Shown here piece by piece: positions 48,975 through 61,408 of a stretch of DNA of 64,000 nucleotides (within the stretch, counting starts at the first letter, position 1; every line of letters begins with the position of its first letter). The stretch comes from Eutypa lata (lineage: Eukaryota; Ascomycota; Sordariomycetes; Xylariales; Diatrypaceae). Made by a program: the position numbers and the translations under genes. The stretch lies in NCBI GenBank assembly GCA_022661535.1, contig JAKULF010000004.1, forward strand, positions 4,464,001 through 4,528,000, given 5' to 3'. The notes beneath the pieces were generated by a model that saw nothing but the letters and a program-made list of their open reading frames with translations, was not told where the DNA came from and did not search any database.

Positions 48975-51560
48975 GCTGAATTAATGGGAAATAACTGCAT
49001 ATGTGCTATTCTTCAACGCAAGTTGTAGTGATATTCTTTCATTATTAGGTTTTTATTTAGGGTGTCTCTGGTATACTGAAAATAGATAATTATCTACCTG
49101 GTGTCTATCGCTTCTTGCGTGCATTATGACCGAATCCATCCGCCCATTTAGCTGGCTTCATCTTGTATGCCTTTCCTTGCCCTCCCCCCCCATCTGTCCA
49201 TTTTCTGTTTGCTGTAAGGTCTCCCGCCGACGTTGGAGCTGTCGCCCTCGACGAGCAGAGGGACGGCGCGGTTTATGGTAACATGGGCGGCGAATAACCC
49301 TGTGATTACATTTTCACAGCCTGATTACGACCCTCAAACACTCAGCTGCTTCCCTTCGCTAGGGCTAAAAAAGCAGTGAATTTCGATATGTAGTGTAACC
49401 CCCCACCCCTGCGGCGCTACTGCGGTCAGCATTAGTCGACCCTCCATTCTTCGTATAAACAACTTTTTTCTTCCGAATATGTGTGAATTTCTGTGATAAA
49501 AACCGGGGTTTAAGATGAAAAGATCACACAGCCTCGTCGCCGTCAGGACAGTCTGCGCCCTTCTTAGTCGTTGGCAAAATAATTGATACGACCTCTGATA
49601 ATATATCAGACTAGAGATATATACCTAAGTTAAGCTTTAGATATTACCATGTATGTCGAATAATGATATGTTTGTGCTATTTCTTATAATATAATCACTA
49701 GTTGCCATTGAATAAGCAGGTATGATTCGAATCGTAACATATAAGAGTATCATTTAATTTCACATTAACTTGCCTTCCCAATCAAACTGACGGGCTGGTG
49801 GTCTCAACCCAGCAAGGCACTACTCTGAAGGCAATTTCGATGATCAGGGCCATCTATCACGAAGAGAGTCAGCCAGAGGTTGGAAAATCTACGACCTCAG
49901 CTACCAAAAAAACACTGTCATCCCAATGTATTTCTCAACAGTTCCAAAGGTACAAGTTTGAACAATTTTCTAAAAGGCTTCAAACTTTTCTCTTGCGAAT
50001 AGGGTTGACAGATCGTCAAGTTAGAAGTCAAGAAGCTTGGTTAACGAGTAGTTGAGGGATGACTTGTTGGAGGGCGGTGGTGGCCGTTGTTGGGTTGTTG
50101 GCCTGGCATGGAGGCTGCCGTTTCCGGATCCCAAAATCTCTGGTCTTGGAGCCTTCTATGCCACGTACACATTATTTATATGCAGCATGATAACGATGGC
50201 TCAGTATTCATTTACATACTACGTTATTGGCAATATAGTTGGTATTTATCTTATCAGAAAATATAAATAGTCGAGATTAATAATCAGCCACGTCGTTGCT
50301 TTTCACGTATGTACGGTCCTTCCTATGCATATCCGAAGTCATCACATCCCACATTTCAGACCTAATAAACCTCGTGTGTATCGGGTCTCGTCCGATTATT
50401 GCGGATACATGGTTCTCAATTGTAAGATATTAACAAGATTTATTTAGCAAGATTTCAGGAGATAACCTAAATAGGTGTTTTGAATTTTCTTATGATTAGA
50501 AAAAGGCTCATCTCTCACAGCAGCGAGGGCGGTTTCAACATCTTAAATCGTCACGAAATTATCGCGGTGGGAAAACCCCCTCACGGGGCCGTCCAGCGTC
50601 ACCTTGGTAGTACCGATGGCTATGTTTTATGTTCATGTTAAAGAATAAAAAGGGGCGTCTAAATGGTCTTGTAACAGTGTAATGTAATGCCTCTTGGTAA
50701 AGTTAGGCTTGTGGATGGCGCCGGGCTGTGCTCCTCCCGTCTCCTGTGGTGACGCAGTAGAGTTGGTCTATGAGATTTCGGGGTTGCTACTATTGTGTTA
50801 TGTAGATAGCTAGAGGAGCGATGTCAAGGTGTTCTTACAAGAGCCTTGGGGATGCGGGCTCTTATAAATAAACTCTTAGCACTTTTTAAAATGCTAATAT
50901 GTTGAGTATTTTTAGGTTATTCATCCATATCATAGGTTTGGTCAAGTGTCTTCATTGAGTACCCAGTGCAAACCACATATAGTAATTACTTCTCGCTATC
51001 TCGTAGCCTTTTAATGTAGTAAAAACAATACAACCTTTGAAGTAATACTATAATTAGCAATATTTCCTTGAATCGTGTCACAAAGAGATACTTTATCCGG
51101 CCACACCATCTTACTATATACGGTGCCGTGATAATAAATACTCATGAAACCCCTTAAGTTAAATCTACACGGAATGACCTCATTTCTATTACTTCTTTAA
51201 GCCACTCTAAATGCAGTGCCAGTCGCTTCCTTTATAATGAGGGTTTACTTTTACAGGATGTATGGCGAAGGGAAGATAGAAAGGATGAAGGAATGTTTAC
51301 AAATTGAAGCTATTTGCGGGTGCTACTGTTAGCAATAGAACAAACCTAGTAATTAGTCAAAAATATATAGCCTCTGTCACGTCAACCCATCATTTCTAGG
51401 CACTATTAAAAGATGCTCAGTATTCTATAAAAGGGGCAGATTCCTTTCATCTTCCCCTCTTTTCTCATGCTAGTGTATTCAAACATCTCATATTCCAATC
51501 ACTTAGTTCAGAGTTGAATCATTCATTACAACTTCAACATAGCCTTCAACAACTACCGAG
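48975..51560. other. long intergenic region
   Basis: About 2.6 kb; only isolated short frames, of which 49798-50055 (85 codons, Gln/Lys-rich) is the longest and matches nothing I know. The last 100 bases (about 51440-51560) hold TATA-like and CA-rich motifs likely to be the promoter of the next gene. Confidence 0.4.
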
Positions 51561-51861
51561 ATGTACAAGATCGTTCCGATAATCGCAACAGGCCTGTTTG
51601 TTGCACAACAGACGTCTGGGTGCCTCCAGATAGTGGGTCAAGGTTTTGCAGGTCTCAATACTAGAGTCTGTCTCATATCTACAGATGATGGAGTTCAAAC
51701 CTGTGGTAAGCACTAATTATTCTTTTTTTTTCTCAAGTAAACCCTAGGTTACATGTACTGATATTTGTCCCGTAGATGTGTGTACTGATGACCCTGACGG
51801 GGGTATTGTCTTCTGCACTGACGGTTACCATATTGAGTACTACAATTATTTAAAAAAGAGT

Positions 51862-51900
<39 letters not shown>

Positions 51901-52294
51901 TGGCAACTTCCTGATCTGTCGAGCAATTTATAGTTACCTAGGGTACCATAAGCGGCCCTGTCACAGGAACCTATTTTACGCCTCTCGGCGAGCACGGCGA
52001 GTACGGAGTCTCTGCGGAAAACAACGGTGAATGCACAGTAGAAAACTCCTGTGGGGGTGAGCCAAGAAAATAATGCCTGCTCTAGTATTTATATACTGAT
52101 AAACATAAGAATTATCCCGTGCAGATGCACAACATGTCAAGTTGGTCAAGTTTTGTTTTGTTAAGCCCGGCAGCAATTGCAACACGTAAGCCTATGATTT
52201 CACATAACTTCAATGTCAAAAAACATACTCACCCTACTCCAGATCAACCTATCCGTTAGCTCACTTTGGACGCTCAGTTTTACGTTATTTATGA
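51561..52294 (+). CDS. candidate small cysteine-rich secreted protein
   Basis: ATG 51561 begins a signal peptide (YKIVPIIATGLFVAQQ then TSG-C). Exon 1 is 51561-51705 (GTAAGC donor). Exon 2 starts at 51776 and encodes DVCTDDPDGGIVFCTDG; its 3' end is uncertain. Exon 3 is 51942-52056 (TISGPVTGTYFTPLGEHG, then ECTVENSCG), exon 4 52125-52185 (KLVKFCFVKPGSNCNT) and a last exon starts at 52243. Cysteines in every main exon and the small size fit a secreted effector-like protein of unknown function. The intron between exons 2 and 3 holds a CT/TA microsatellite, and I find no donor that is both strong and frame-preserving there; a GT at ATT-GTC works but is weak, so the gene could be damaged. Confidence 0.5.
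51866..51900. repeat. CT/TA compound microsatellite within an intron
   Basis: A run of CT dinucleotides directly followed by a run of TA dinucleotides, between exons 2 and 3 of the candidate secreted-protein gene. Confidence 0.85.
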
Positions 52295-55200
52295 AATTGT
52301 ATTAACGTTTACAGATCTTGTTATTATACTGTTTGTTTATATCAAGATATAGATCGTATTTAATTAATAGTAATACTAGATGCTACTTGTACTGTTGTTG
52401 ATTATATGTCCTTGATTAATATAACGTAAATTGCATCACTTTCAAGCAAATCGTTGGTGTATTGGCTACTATCTGCTTGTGCCCACCAATCATTTATATC
52501 CAGCTAAGTATACATTTCGTGCACAAATTTACAGTGAAGTAATTATTTGTTTATAAATCCGGTATAATTAGTTACATAGCAAAACAATGTACAATGTCAA
52601 GAGTGAGCTAACGACCGGGCCAATCTTAAGCAGGGCAAGTTACTTCATCATGACGAGTCACAAGAGCAATTACAACTAGGTATGTAGTAGTAAAATCTTG
52701 GACCTTGGTTGAAGTAGGGATCTAAAGCTGCTCCAACAAAGAATACAGGGGCCCACACTTACCCAACCGTCACAAGACGTATCGTAAAGTGCCTCGTGAA
52801 GTATAATCCATTTATCGGAAGAGGATTTCCCCATCCGGTATGATGATGCACGCATGGATTGGTTGAGATAACCGCCGATGAAACGGATCGTTGTGTGGTT
52901 ACTCGCGGGGTTGAGTGGAGACGGAATTAGTCTGACTAGGACCTCCAATCACACGCATTACCAGAGCACAACACTCACGATGATTTCTCTTCACGCACAG
53001 AAGCGTCAAGGCATCAAGTCATTGCTGTGAGTGATGGATTGCCGAAGTTCCGTTCTGCTCCGATATTTCACTTGAGCTTGGAAGAAGCGGAAGGCATATG
53101 CAGAGACACCCTTCTTTCTCTTAGCCTCCTTTTCTTAGTTTAATACTTGCTCTTGAAGGCCTCATTCTTCCCCTCGTCTGTCTCGAAACTGGGGATTGAT
53201 ATGCCCTTTCTTTTTTGGTATTGCTTTTTGTGCGAATTCGTAGTCGAAACTTAGGTACTTCTCTTGTTTGAACGCGTAAGCTAGTCGCCACTTACTCTCG
53301 TGTTCGAGGGGATTTACCTGTGGAGCGTGATCTGGTCTTACTCTTCTGGATATCCTCAAGGCAACCTTTGCTTGTGAATGGCTTCTAAAAAGAGCCATCT
53401 AATTGGAGCTGAAGGTGAGCACTTTGCAGGAAAGAAGTAGGTATACTGATGTATCTACACGTGTTCAAACCACTCTTGATCAGGCTATGTTATAACAAGA
53501 TATATGAAGTGAAAAATAGGGGCCCCTCGAGGCGCGACATGAAAAACCAGGATTGTTCATAAATATTTGAATTGGGAAGAAATGGGTTCATATTTCCATT
53601 TGGACCTGTTCACAAATGAGTTCGATTGCAGCTAGCATGGATAAGGTCTTACGCCAGCAATAACGTGGCTTTTGATCCTAGGCGTTTTGCAAGTAAAGAT
53701 TCTTCATGTGTCTCTATCCACATATGTACGAAGTACGGTATGCACATTTATATCAGAGATGTCCGTGCCGCTTTACGGATTATAATGTCCGCATTATTCC
53801 CCGAAAATCCTATCTATGTGCAATACATGATATCAGTCTATCGCAGACTTAAGAATCAACTCATATAATATTTCCAAACATAGTTTAGAAATATGTAGGC
53901 TAGGTAGTATTGGACTAGGTAGGTGGTGTTGCTTGCTAATTCGAAGAGGAAGATATTATTTACAACCTCTCATAACAGTAACTTTTACATTTCTCACATT
54001 AGGAGTCGAGCGCCCCTCATTACATAGTTAGGCTGAGGCACGAGCCAATACGATCTAGTTTAAAATATTGCATGTTTGATGCTAGTAGTCGATCCAGTGA
54101 CGCAACTGATCTTCTTGTGAACCGCGTTCAACCGCGCAACCCCCCGGCCCAATCGATACCAGGGTATATCATATCCGGCCTTGACCCTGGTCCTTCTGTA
54201 CCGGTCCCAAAACAAATTTCCACTTTGAGCGCTCTGAGTCATCCACGAGTTCCTTCTTCCTAGTTCACTACCGTCTCATTGCATAGGGCATTGCATAGGG
54301 CTGTCATCTTGGCTGCAGCCATTCTATACAGCCATGTAATAGCTTCTCCAATCCCGGTAGCAAAACAGAATTGATTGCCGGACGCCACCAAATCATCCAT
54401 GAATGATATATTGCTAACTAATGAAACTAGCCATATGCTGTAAGACTCGGATGTCTGCAGCACGTGAAATATCCGAGGGCTGGGCGGGTGTGGAGGTTCC
54501 AAAGGTACAACGTTGAGCCGTAGGTCGGGGTCCGGGTTCGGGTCACCGTTTCTGGTAATCTCCGCAAAAAATCCTCAGCCCGGAAACCTTCTAGAGACAT
54601 TCTATTCGACTGTGCTAGGCGCTTGGGCAAACTTGGTGACATGGTCTAGAGTAGTTAGGTCTAAACCAACCGTTGAGCGCTTATTTATTAACCAGTCACG
54701 GGCGGTGAGTCCGACGCGAGCCCGACTTGTCAACGCGATCCTTCGTCGATCCCAGAACCACTGGATCTGCACATGCATCCTCGGGATGGAGTGCGTGGTG
54801 GTCGCGGATCAATTATGATGTATTTTCCCGATTCCTTAACTACATATGTACAATATGGTATCCTCATGACATTGATTTCATAACTAGAGCGGTGGGACCC
54901 TGTTCTGATGGGCCTGGGACGGCGACGACGCCAGCCACACTTGATCCCGACACACGTGGCAGGCGTGGACCCGATTCCGCGGCTTCGGGACTAGCCGCCA
55001 CAACCTTAAAGCGATCACAGCGTTTCCAATAGTGTGGGTGTGCGACTACGCCACTCACCTCGGTGTGTGTACATAGCTACATACGTACTGAGGTCCCGCT
55101 AGAGAAATGTGACTGTGACTGTGACTGTAGTTAACTGAGCCAGGTTGATCTTCACCGTCGCTACAAAGTACCCTACATACTTCGTACTGGTGCGCTGACA

Positions 55201-55624
55201 CCCGACGCTAAGATCCGATGGTGGTGTGGGATTTACCTCCGTAAGCTGACCATGAGACCATTGACGTATAATCGTTTGAGATTGGGTTTTACGAAGTCAC
55301 AAATTCTGTGGAAGCGGAAGTATCGGGTTCCTTGGCATGCTTATCAATAAAACAATGATGTCTGACCGCTTGAGCAGAGATAGAAGCCTAGGTAGGTATA
55401 GGTTAGGTACGGGCGTACGCAGTACGGATCGTTCGTATAAATACTCAGGTTGTCACGCTCGTAGGAAGAGCCATTCCCCCGTCCCATGTCTCTCCAGCTT
55501 ATTGACAAATTATATATGTGGTAACTGGCCAATCTTACATCCGCCTAGACCAGATTGGAGCCACATTATATCCGCGGCCCCATCACACACATCCCAGCCC
55601 TAACTTCCTCTCCACGATTACAAT
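52295..55624. other. long intergenic region, no firm gene
   Basis: About 3.3 kb. Minus-strand frames at 52676-52948 (90 codons), 53162-53398 (78 codons with an ATG) and 54260-54502 are open, but none shows a domain or clean exon partner. A GACTGT run lies at about 55108-55126. I leave these frames uncalled. Confidence 0.4.
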
Positions 55625-56694
55625 ATGCTCTACCGTCAGCATATTGAGAAGGACCTTGGGTTCAAAGGCGTAGACGCTATATACTGGGGCCCAGCATCCT
55701 TTCGACGACAGTCCTTCGATGCGACCCGAGCAAAGCAAATTATCGATGACGAACAATCACACGAGCTACTGACTCTCACCAGTGAGTTTCTCTTCGTGGA
55801 TATTGATAAGGTAATTGGGTCAATGAATTGAGTCTAACAACATCAAAAGAACCAGACCAGTCACCATGTAATAACAACAGGTCTGTTGTCTCGTTCTTGA
55901 GCCTTCCTCTCGAGATCAGACTTATGATTTACGGATATGTCCACAACATGAAGCCGATTCAGTTCACCAAGCTTATGGACCCAAGTGAAGTATCGAGGAT
56001 CTCGCCTTGGTACCCAAGGATGCCACTCAAAGAATGTGTATACAAGAGGATTACCCCCAAGGCCGCGCAGGGAACCCTATCCAGTACGGAGTCGCCGCTT
56101 CTCTCGCCTTATCGACCATTTGCCGGATTCCAGTCATCCCTTCTTAGGGTGAATAAGCAGATCTACTACGACTGCAGAGAATACCCCTTCCTTGAAAACG
56201 AGTTCGTTTTCTTCACTTGGTTCTCCTCCGGCCTCTGGGCAGCCCTATCGTTCATGAAGAGACTACAGCCGTGGCAGCGGGACAGCATACAATATGTGCG
56301 TCTGGAGCTCATGTCGTCCGACCTCCAGGGCGCGTGTGATCAGGAGTGGGAAGAAGTATGCGGCTTCCTTGCTAACGGCCTTCGCGGCCTCCGACTTAAG
56401 ATTCTCGGGGTCGTCAGCGCGGCCCAGATCTCCAATGTCGTCGCGAAGGTAGTAGGTCAAAGCAAGCCTACAGTCCAGACCAAGGATTCCGAAGGGCGCG
56501 TAATGCCCTGGATCGAGAGGGGGCTCAAGCGCATGACCAGCCTCGAACAGCTCGAGGTCGAACTCCTGATTCCGGACTGGGACAATAGCAAGAAGCTGGA
56601 GTGGTGTCATAACTTGGAAGAAACACTCAATGGTACTGGTGAAAACAGGAATACAGTTGTTCATGTAACTAGTGTTGAGAGAGTAGAGGGTTGA
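55625..56694 (+). CDS. 2EXR/F-box-like protein
   Basis: Two exons, 55625-55781 and 55850-56694, joined by GTGAGT...AAAG with a CTAAC branch; 333 residues. The segment VSFLSLPLEIRLMIYGYV is the F-box-like opening of the 2EXR and related fungal families, and SSLLRVNKQIYYDCREYPF and NEFVFFTWFSSG are the next typical elements. Exon 1 adds about 52 N-terminal residues with no known motif. It ends with LEVELLIPDW, another family-typical strand. No signal peptide. Function unknown; it resembles the protein at 21473 in type rather than in detail. Confidence 0.78.
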
Positions 56695-57430
56695 ATGGTA
56701 ACGACGGTTAGGGTTCGGTAGGGTTATCTTGGGAATGGTTTTCAGGTACTATAGGTCGGTGATAATTAGCGAAGGAAGATACCAATTCAAAACACATTCA
56801 GGGACTTAGAGGCTTCGCGAGGAAATACCTAATTTGCACTGCGTCGCATGTCAACTCAGTAGGACCACCTGGCACTTTATCCTCAACACCTTACACAGAA
56901 GAATAGTGACACCCCCATCTTCTCATCTTATCAGTCCCATCTCTATTATACTCCGTGTTATGTAATCGTTCAAATGCCTTGTCGTCTCCTTTCAACCGTT
57001 AGCTGCCGTGTTCCTCATCCACAATACCTTCCTCCAACATAATCATCTATATCTATACCTTTCTTCCCAGATCCCATGTGATTTTCTAGGATTCGACATC
57101 GGGCTCCTGAACCATTATAGGGTCGCCGCACTCGATAGTTCCAACAAGGAGTGGTTCTGGAAAGACATCGATCTGGGCTTTGGGGACTTTACCGTGCAAT
57201 TCAAGTCGTTTTATTTTTGGAAGACTCGAGAAGACCTGCACAAAGAATAGCCGATTAACTAAACGCGGCAGGGAATTTACTGCGATGGAATTTGTGTAAA
57301 AGAACTACTTCGATCTTCATCTTCTTAACGTTAGAAGGTGTCGCGAATATGGTTTGGAAGGTTTGCTGCATATATTGAAAGTTGTCGCCTGGTGACAAGG
57401 TAACTAGCTTCTTTCTAGGTCCTTTATAAT
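56695..57430. other. spacer with an unassigned open frame
   Basis: A frame at 57008-57250 (no ATG at its left edge) contains CDFLGFDIGLLNHYRVAALD followed by WFWKDIDLGFGDFTV, which looks protein-like, and a possible CAG acceptor precedes it near 57084. I cannot join it to other exons or name it; it may be a relic. Confidence 0.35.
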
Positions 57431-57769
57431 CTAGATGATGAAGAGATTGCGGACTTCAGAAGACTGGATATTGCTGGCATCTTTGACAGACATTTTTTTA
57501 AGAGGGGTTGCTCCTCCAAAGATCCAGAACCGGACTAGAGAATTAGAAAAGACGACAGGACCAGCTTCTTTCGCGACTCGATTGCAGGTACGTAGAAAAT
57601 TGGGTTATCAACCCGCATGGTCATCGTTCCAAAACTTATTCATATCGCCTCTGAAGCTGACGTACACGTCCGCATCGTTGATAACTAGGTAATAGTACTC
57701 GCAGTAAATCTGGTTTCGTATATGAGACGGTAGGTTAAATGGGAGTAAGGACTCTTGCTTGGATTTCAT
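57431..57769 (-). pseudogene. short F-box-like/2EXR-type relic
   Basis: From ATG 57769 the minus strand reads LLPFNLPSHIRNQIYCEYYY (an F-box-like start), then DADVYVSFRGDMNKFW and DDHAG, followed by two adjacent stops (TGA TAA, about 57608-57613). In the same frame it continues PNFLRTCNRVAKEAGPVVFS, the usual second element, to TAG 57431-57433. Keeping frame across the double stop argues for point lesions rather than an intron. The protein would be about 112 codons, far shorter than intact family members. Confidence 0.6.
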
Positions 57770-60700
57770 ATTGACCACTTACATATACTGAGTGTCCTTG
57801 ATACCAATCCCTAAGGAAGTGAATGTGAACAGAGGTATGTATTGAAACGAGAGGTTTGGATGAATGAAGTAGTGACGAAGGTTGTGTGACGTTGATGTTT
57901 ACCATATTATAGTTTGTACCAACTTAAGGAAAGAATATGTGGCGGCACTGGAAAGCTACCAAGTTGTTGCTGAGACACAATGTATTTTCATGTCTTTCTT
58001 GGATGGATGGCTAAGACTTTTAGCCCTAGATGATATTTCGACTGTTGCCAGTCGAAAGGGGTTGTACCTGTAAGCCTAGAAAGTACTTTAATCGCCTGGT
58101 CCTTTCAAACATGTACACTCGCCCAGACATTGACTTCTATCCTTTACCTAGTATGTACTGGAAGAAAGCATTGCAATATTCATGTACCTGCAGGTTTCAC
58201 TTTATTGTATTTAGCTATAGTATTGACTGTACATATACGTGTACGTATATGGATACAAGACACCAGACTAACTTAAACGCCACCCGATTGTGACGAAGGT
58301 TATCATATGTTCATTAAACTACTAACGGTCAACGTGATCTGGGGCTAACAAATCATGCTAAGAAAAGTACTTTCTTGTATATCAACAAAGGACTGTAGCT
58401 TTTCCACATGCTGAAGTTATATTTCTCCCCTCCCAAGACCCGTATAGGTTTACTTGTTCTCTACCCTTAGAAGTACCAGAAATCCGCAGAAGAATCGAGT
58501 CACGCAAAAGCAGGGCGGCTTGTCTTAGCTCCATACGTGCACCTCGAGCACAAGGGAAACAGTAGGTATCATCAAAGAAAAATATAAACCGGTAGGCTAC
58601 ACCTCGATCAACATAGTGTTACTTCATCTTTCCTCATGGAGAAAGAAGTCTTGATGTTTCATAGCTTAGTACATTTTTAATGCCAGTCTTTTAGGCGCAA
58701 TTGTCATTAAACACCAGACCACTGATTGGACAAGCAAAGGCCCGTATATCACTTTCTCGTTGACTAGGCCTACCACCCTTCATTACTCCAACTGTGAGAA
58801 ATCGACCTTGGAAAAGATCTAACAATATTCTAACTAACTTGATGACAATATTTGCAGTTCTTGGTAGGCCTGATTTTGCCTAGGGTAAATATTTTAAGGT
58901 ATAATCCTCTTTCTGTCTTGAAAGTCCAATTCAACTGTTACACGCTTATATCTTCTCTTCTCCTATTTGACCACCCGCTAACGTTCCTCTTGGAACAGAT
59001 TGTACAATTTTACGACTGAACCCTCTTAAACATTACGCACTCCTATCAACACCCTTTATCCATCTTGCATTTGTCCCATTCCTACATTCTCTCTGGCTAC
59101 GAACCAGCTACACTAGTCGCCCCGGATTTTCCTAATAGCAAACAGTAATGAACTCTCCGATTCCCAAGGCCGAGAAGGCTGGGGAGTCAACTAAAGACGA
59201 CCCTAGTTGCCACCAGCTCAAGGGCAAGCAGAATAGGTTCCTCTCACGACATACCAATACTAGATCAATACTAGATGAACCCCAATATTCCTCTGGTATT
59301 TATGTTGCATAGAATAGCCTTTCTATACACCCTACGGAAAGACACTATGGATCTCCTGGTTGAACTGCAATTCATTTTTAGGCGACCATCGCTATCCCGA
59401 CAATGGGACCGACAAAGACGAAGGGGAGTCTCCCGGTCAAACGGTATGATACATAAAGGCGCCACTGCAGCTTTAAATATTCGGGGCTGAGCGCGAGAAG
59501 GGGCCTGGAGAAGATCAATGGAGTATCTTAAGTACTGCAAGGGAGAGTCGATATCCGAGTATCTCCGTCTGACTAAACACAATATATTACGACAGATCCC
59601 AATACAAGTACATCTGTATTGTGTCTACTCCTGTTTATTACATCCCATCCCAATGCCTTAGAAATGGATACTAACGGACGCTTCTTCAGATCTACACCCC
59701 ACCCAACTCAACCCCACAAACCCGGCCCGACCCGACCCTACACAAGTCAAGGTATTAAGAGTGCGACAGGACATGTCACCTCGTGGGGAAATAGACCAAA
59801 TAGAGGCTTTGGACGACGCGACTGATGGGACCGGTAGAACTCTACAAGAAAAGCACTGGATATAGGTGAGGCCTACCTAGTTTGGTTGCTCTTCAGTTGG
59901 GATATATTCCCACCCGTTGGTGCTTGCGCACACAGTCAAATGATCAATAAGCTACAATAGCATACCAGTATCACTTGACCTTATTTGTTAAGACATCAAC
60001 AGCAGGATTAAGGAAGGGTCTGAAGAAGGAAAGCTGAATTCAAGCAGTTTCGAGTTACTAGCGTATATGGGTTCTCTAGACAGACACCTGATATCCCTAT
60101 CATGCTACCCAGGACTTCTGGCATTTGATGATTCTCTTACATCTGCTATATATTTCTACTTTGAATTACAATAACTACCTACATTATGCAGAATCGACAT
60201 TCACCTCGTTAAGAGCTTATGATGTTATTAGACAGGGACAGGGGGTTGAATTCTGAAACCCGCCAATCAACAGCTCCATAGTCGTTATGAATAAGTAGTT
60301 ATGTGCTTAAACGAAAATCAAACTGTTAGCAAATCATAAACAAGACGAGAACAAGCTGTTGACATACTATGTACTTGTGTATGGATGTCAAACAGATTTC
60401 GGTTAACTTTGAGAGAAAATTAGACACTTTAGATGGAGAGCAGGTATATTTCTTGATCAACAAATACAAAATAGTTAAAAAAGTTGACCTCTGGCCCCAA
60501 AAAGAAAGGAGCGCGTTACTAACTATACTCGTTTCGGCACCTAATAGGTCCGTGCACGAGCGACCGGGTCATTTCGAACTCGAAATCACAAGTCCCCCTA
60601 AGACTAAATGCTACTACTTTCACACCTACCTCTTGCATATACACATCTCCCCCCTACATCTACACACGTACGAGCGACTAGCGACTAGCCACTTACCAAT

Positions 60701-60790
60701 ATCAGGAAGCAAGCAACTCATTTAATCATTCGTCAGTCATTTCTACCACCACACTAACTAGCCAGCCTTGACCAATTGATCCTACCCACC
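57770..60790. other. long intergenic region
   Basis: About 3 kb without a supported gene. A possible start near 59147 (NSPIPKAEKAGEST) soon meets stops. The frame at 60369-60725 is probably upstream untranslated DNA of the next gene. Confidence 0.4.
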
Positions 60791-61408
60791 ATGAGTTTCC
60801 GCGAACGAGCAGAACTCACTGAGCGTGAGAAGGACGTCCTAGCACATGCCTGGGCCTTCATGAACATCTCCACCGTAAGTAAATCTTTCAATTGCATTCC
60901 ACCAAGGAGGTCGTCCTCCCGGCGTTTCAACTGCCCTCTCCCTCTTTGTTGTTACCCTTTACCTAGACACTCAAGCGGATCGCGAACCCCCTTTTCACAA
61001 CCCAGCAAGATCCTGTATATACATAACTATTCGCATCCTACGCGCTCTCTAGTATTCTATCGCGTACTAACCCACCACTAGCTCGACCACGACAAACTGG
61101 CTGAAGCAATGGGTTATGGCAACCCGCGAAGTTTGTACCCAGTCCTCAAGAGCGCCAAGGAGAAGCTCAAGAAGGCAAAGGCCGCATCAGCTTCCGAAGA
61201 GGAAGCAGACCCCGCCGCCCCCTCTGTGCCGAAGCCAGCGGGCACTCCCCGAAAGCGTAAGACCGCCTCCGAGAAACCGTCGGCGTCTACTCCCACTAAG
61301 GGAGCGAAACGGGGCAAGAAGGCCCCAGCGCCGAGACCCCAGGGCGCTTCCGGGGAGGACCCCGTCGTCCTCTACGATGAGGATGATTTGGAGGATGGTG
61401 AGGCTTGA
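60791..61408 (+). CDS. small basic nuclear-type protein
   Basis: ATG 60791 in CACCATGAG context; exons 60791-60874 and 61082-61408 (GTAAGT donor, CTAAC near the branch, CTAG acceptor), 136 residues. The N-terminus ELTEREKDVLAHAWAFMN and DKLAEAMGYGNPRSLYPVLK form two short helices of a type often seen in small fungal proteins, loosely Myb-like. The rest is a Lys/Ala/Pro-rich basic tail (KAKAASASEEEADP, GTPRKRKTASEKPS, KGAKRGKKAPAP) resembling histone H1 tails, with an acidic end LYDEDDLEDGEA. A chromatin or nucleolar role is inferred from composition. GC-rich third positions mark exon 2 as real coding sequence. Confidence 0.75.

Noticed and set aside
53162..53398. 78-codon minus-strand frame with an ATG
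   Set aside because: No domain, no clean exon partner and no homologous pattern known to me; too weak to call.
60369..60725. 118-codon frame before the small basic protein gene
   Set aside because: No ATG at its left edge, composition of non-coding DNA, and it lies in the upstream region of a well-supported gene.
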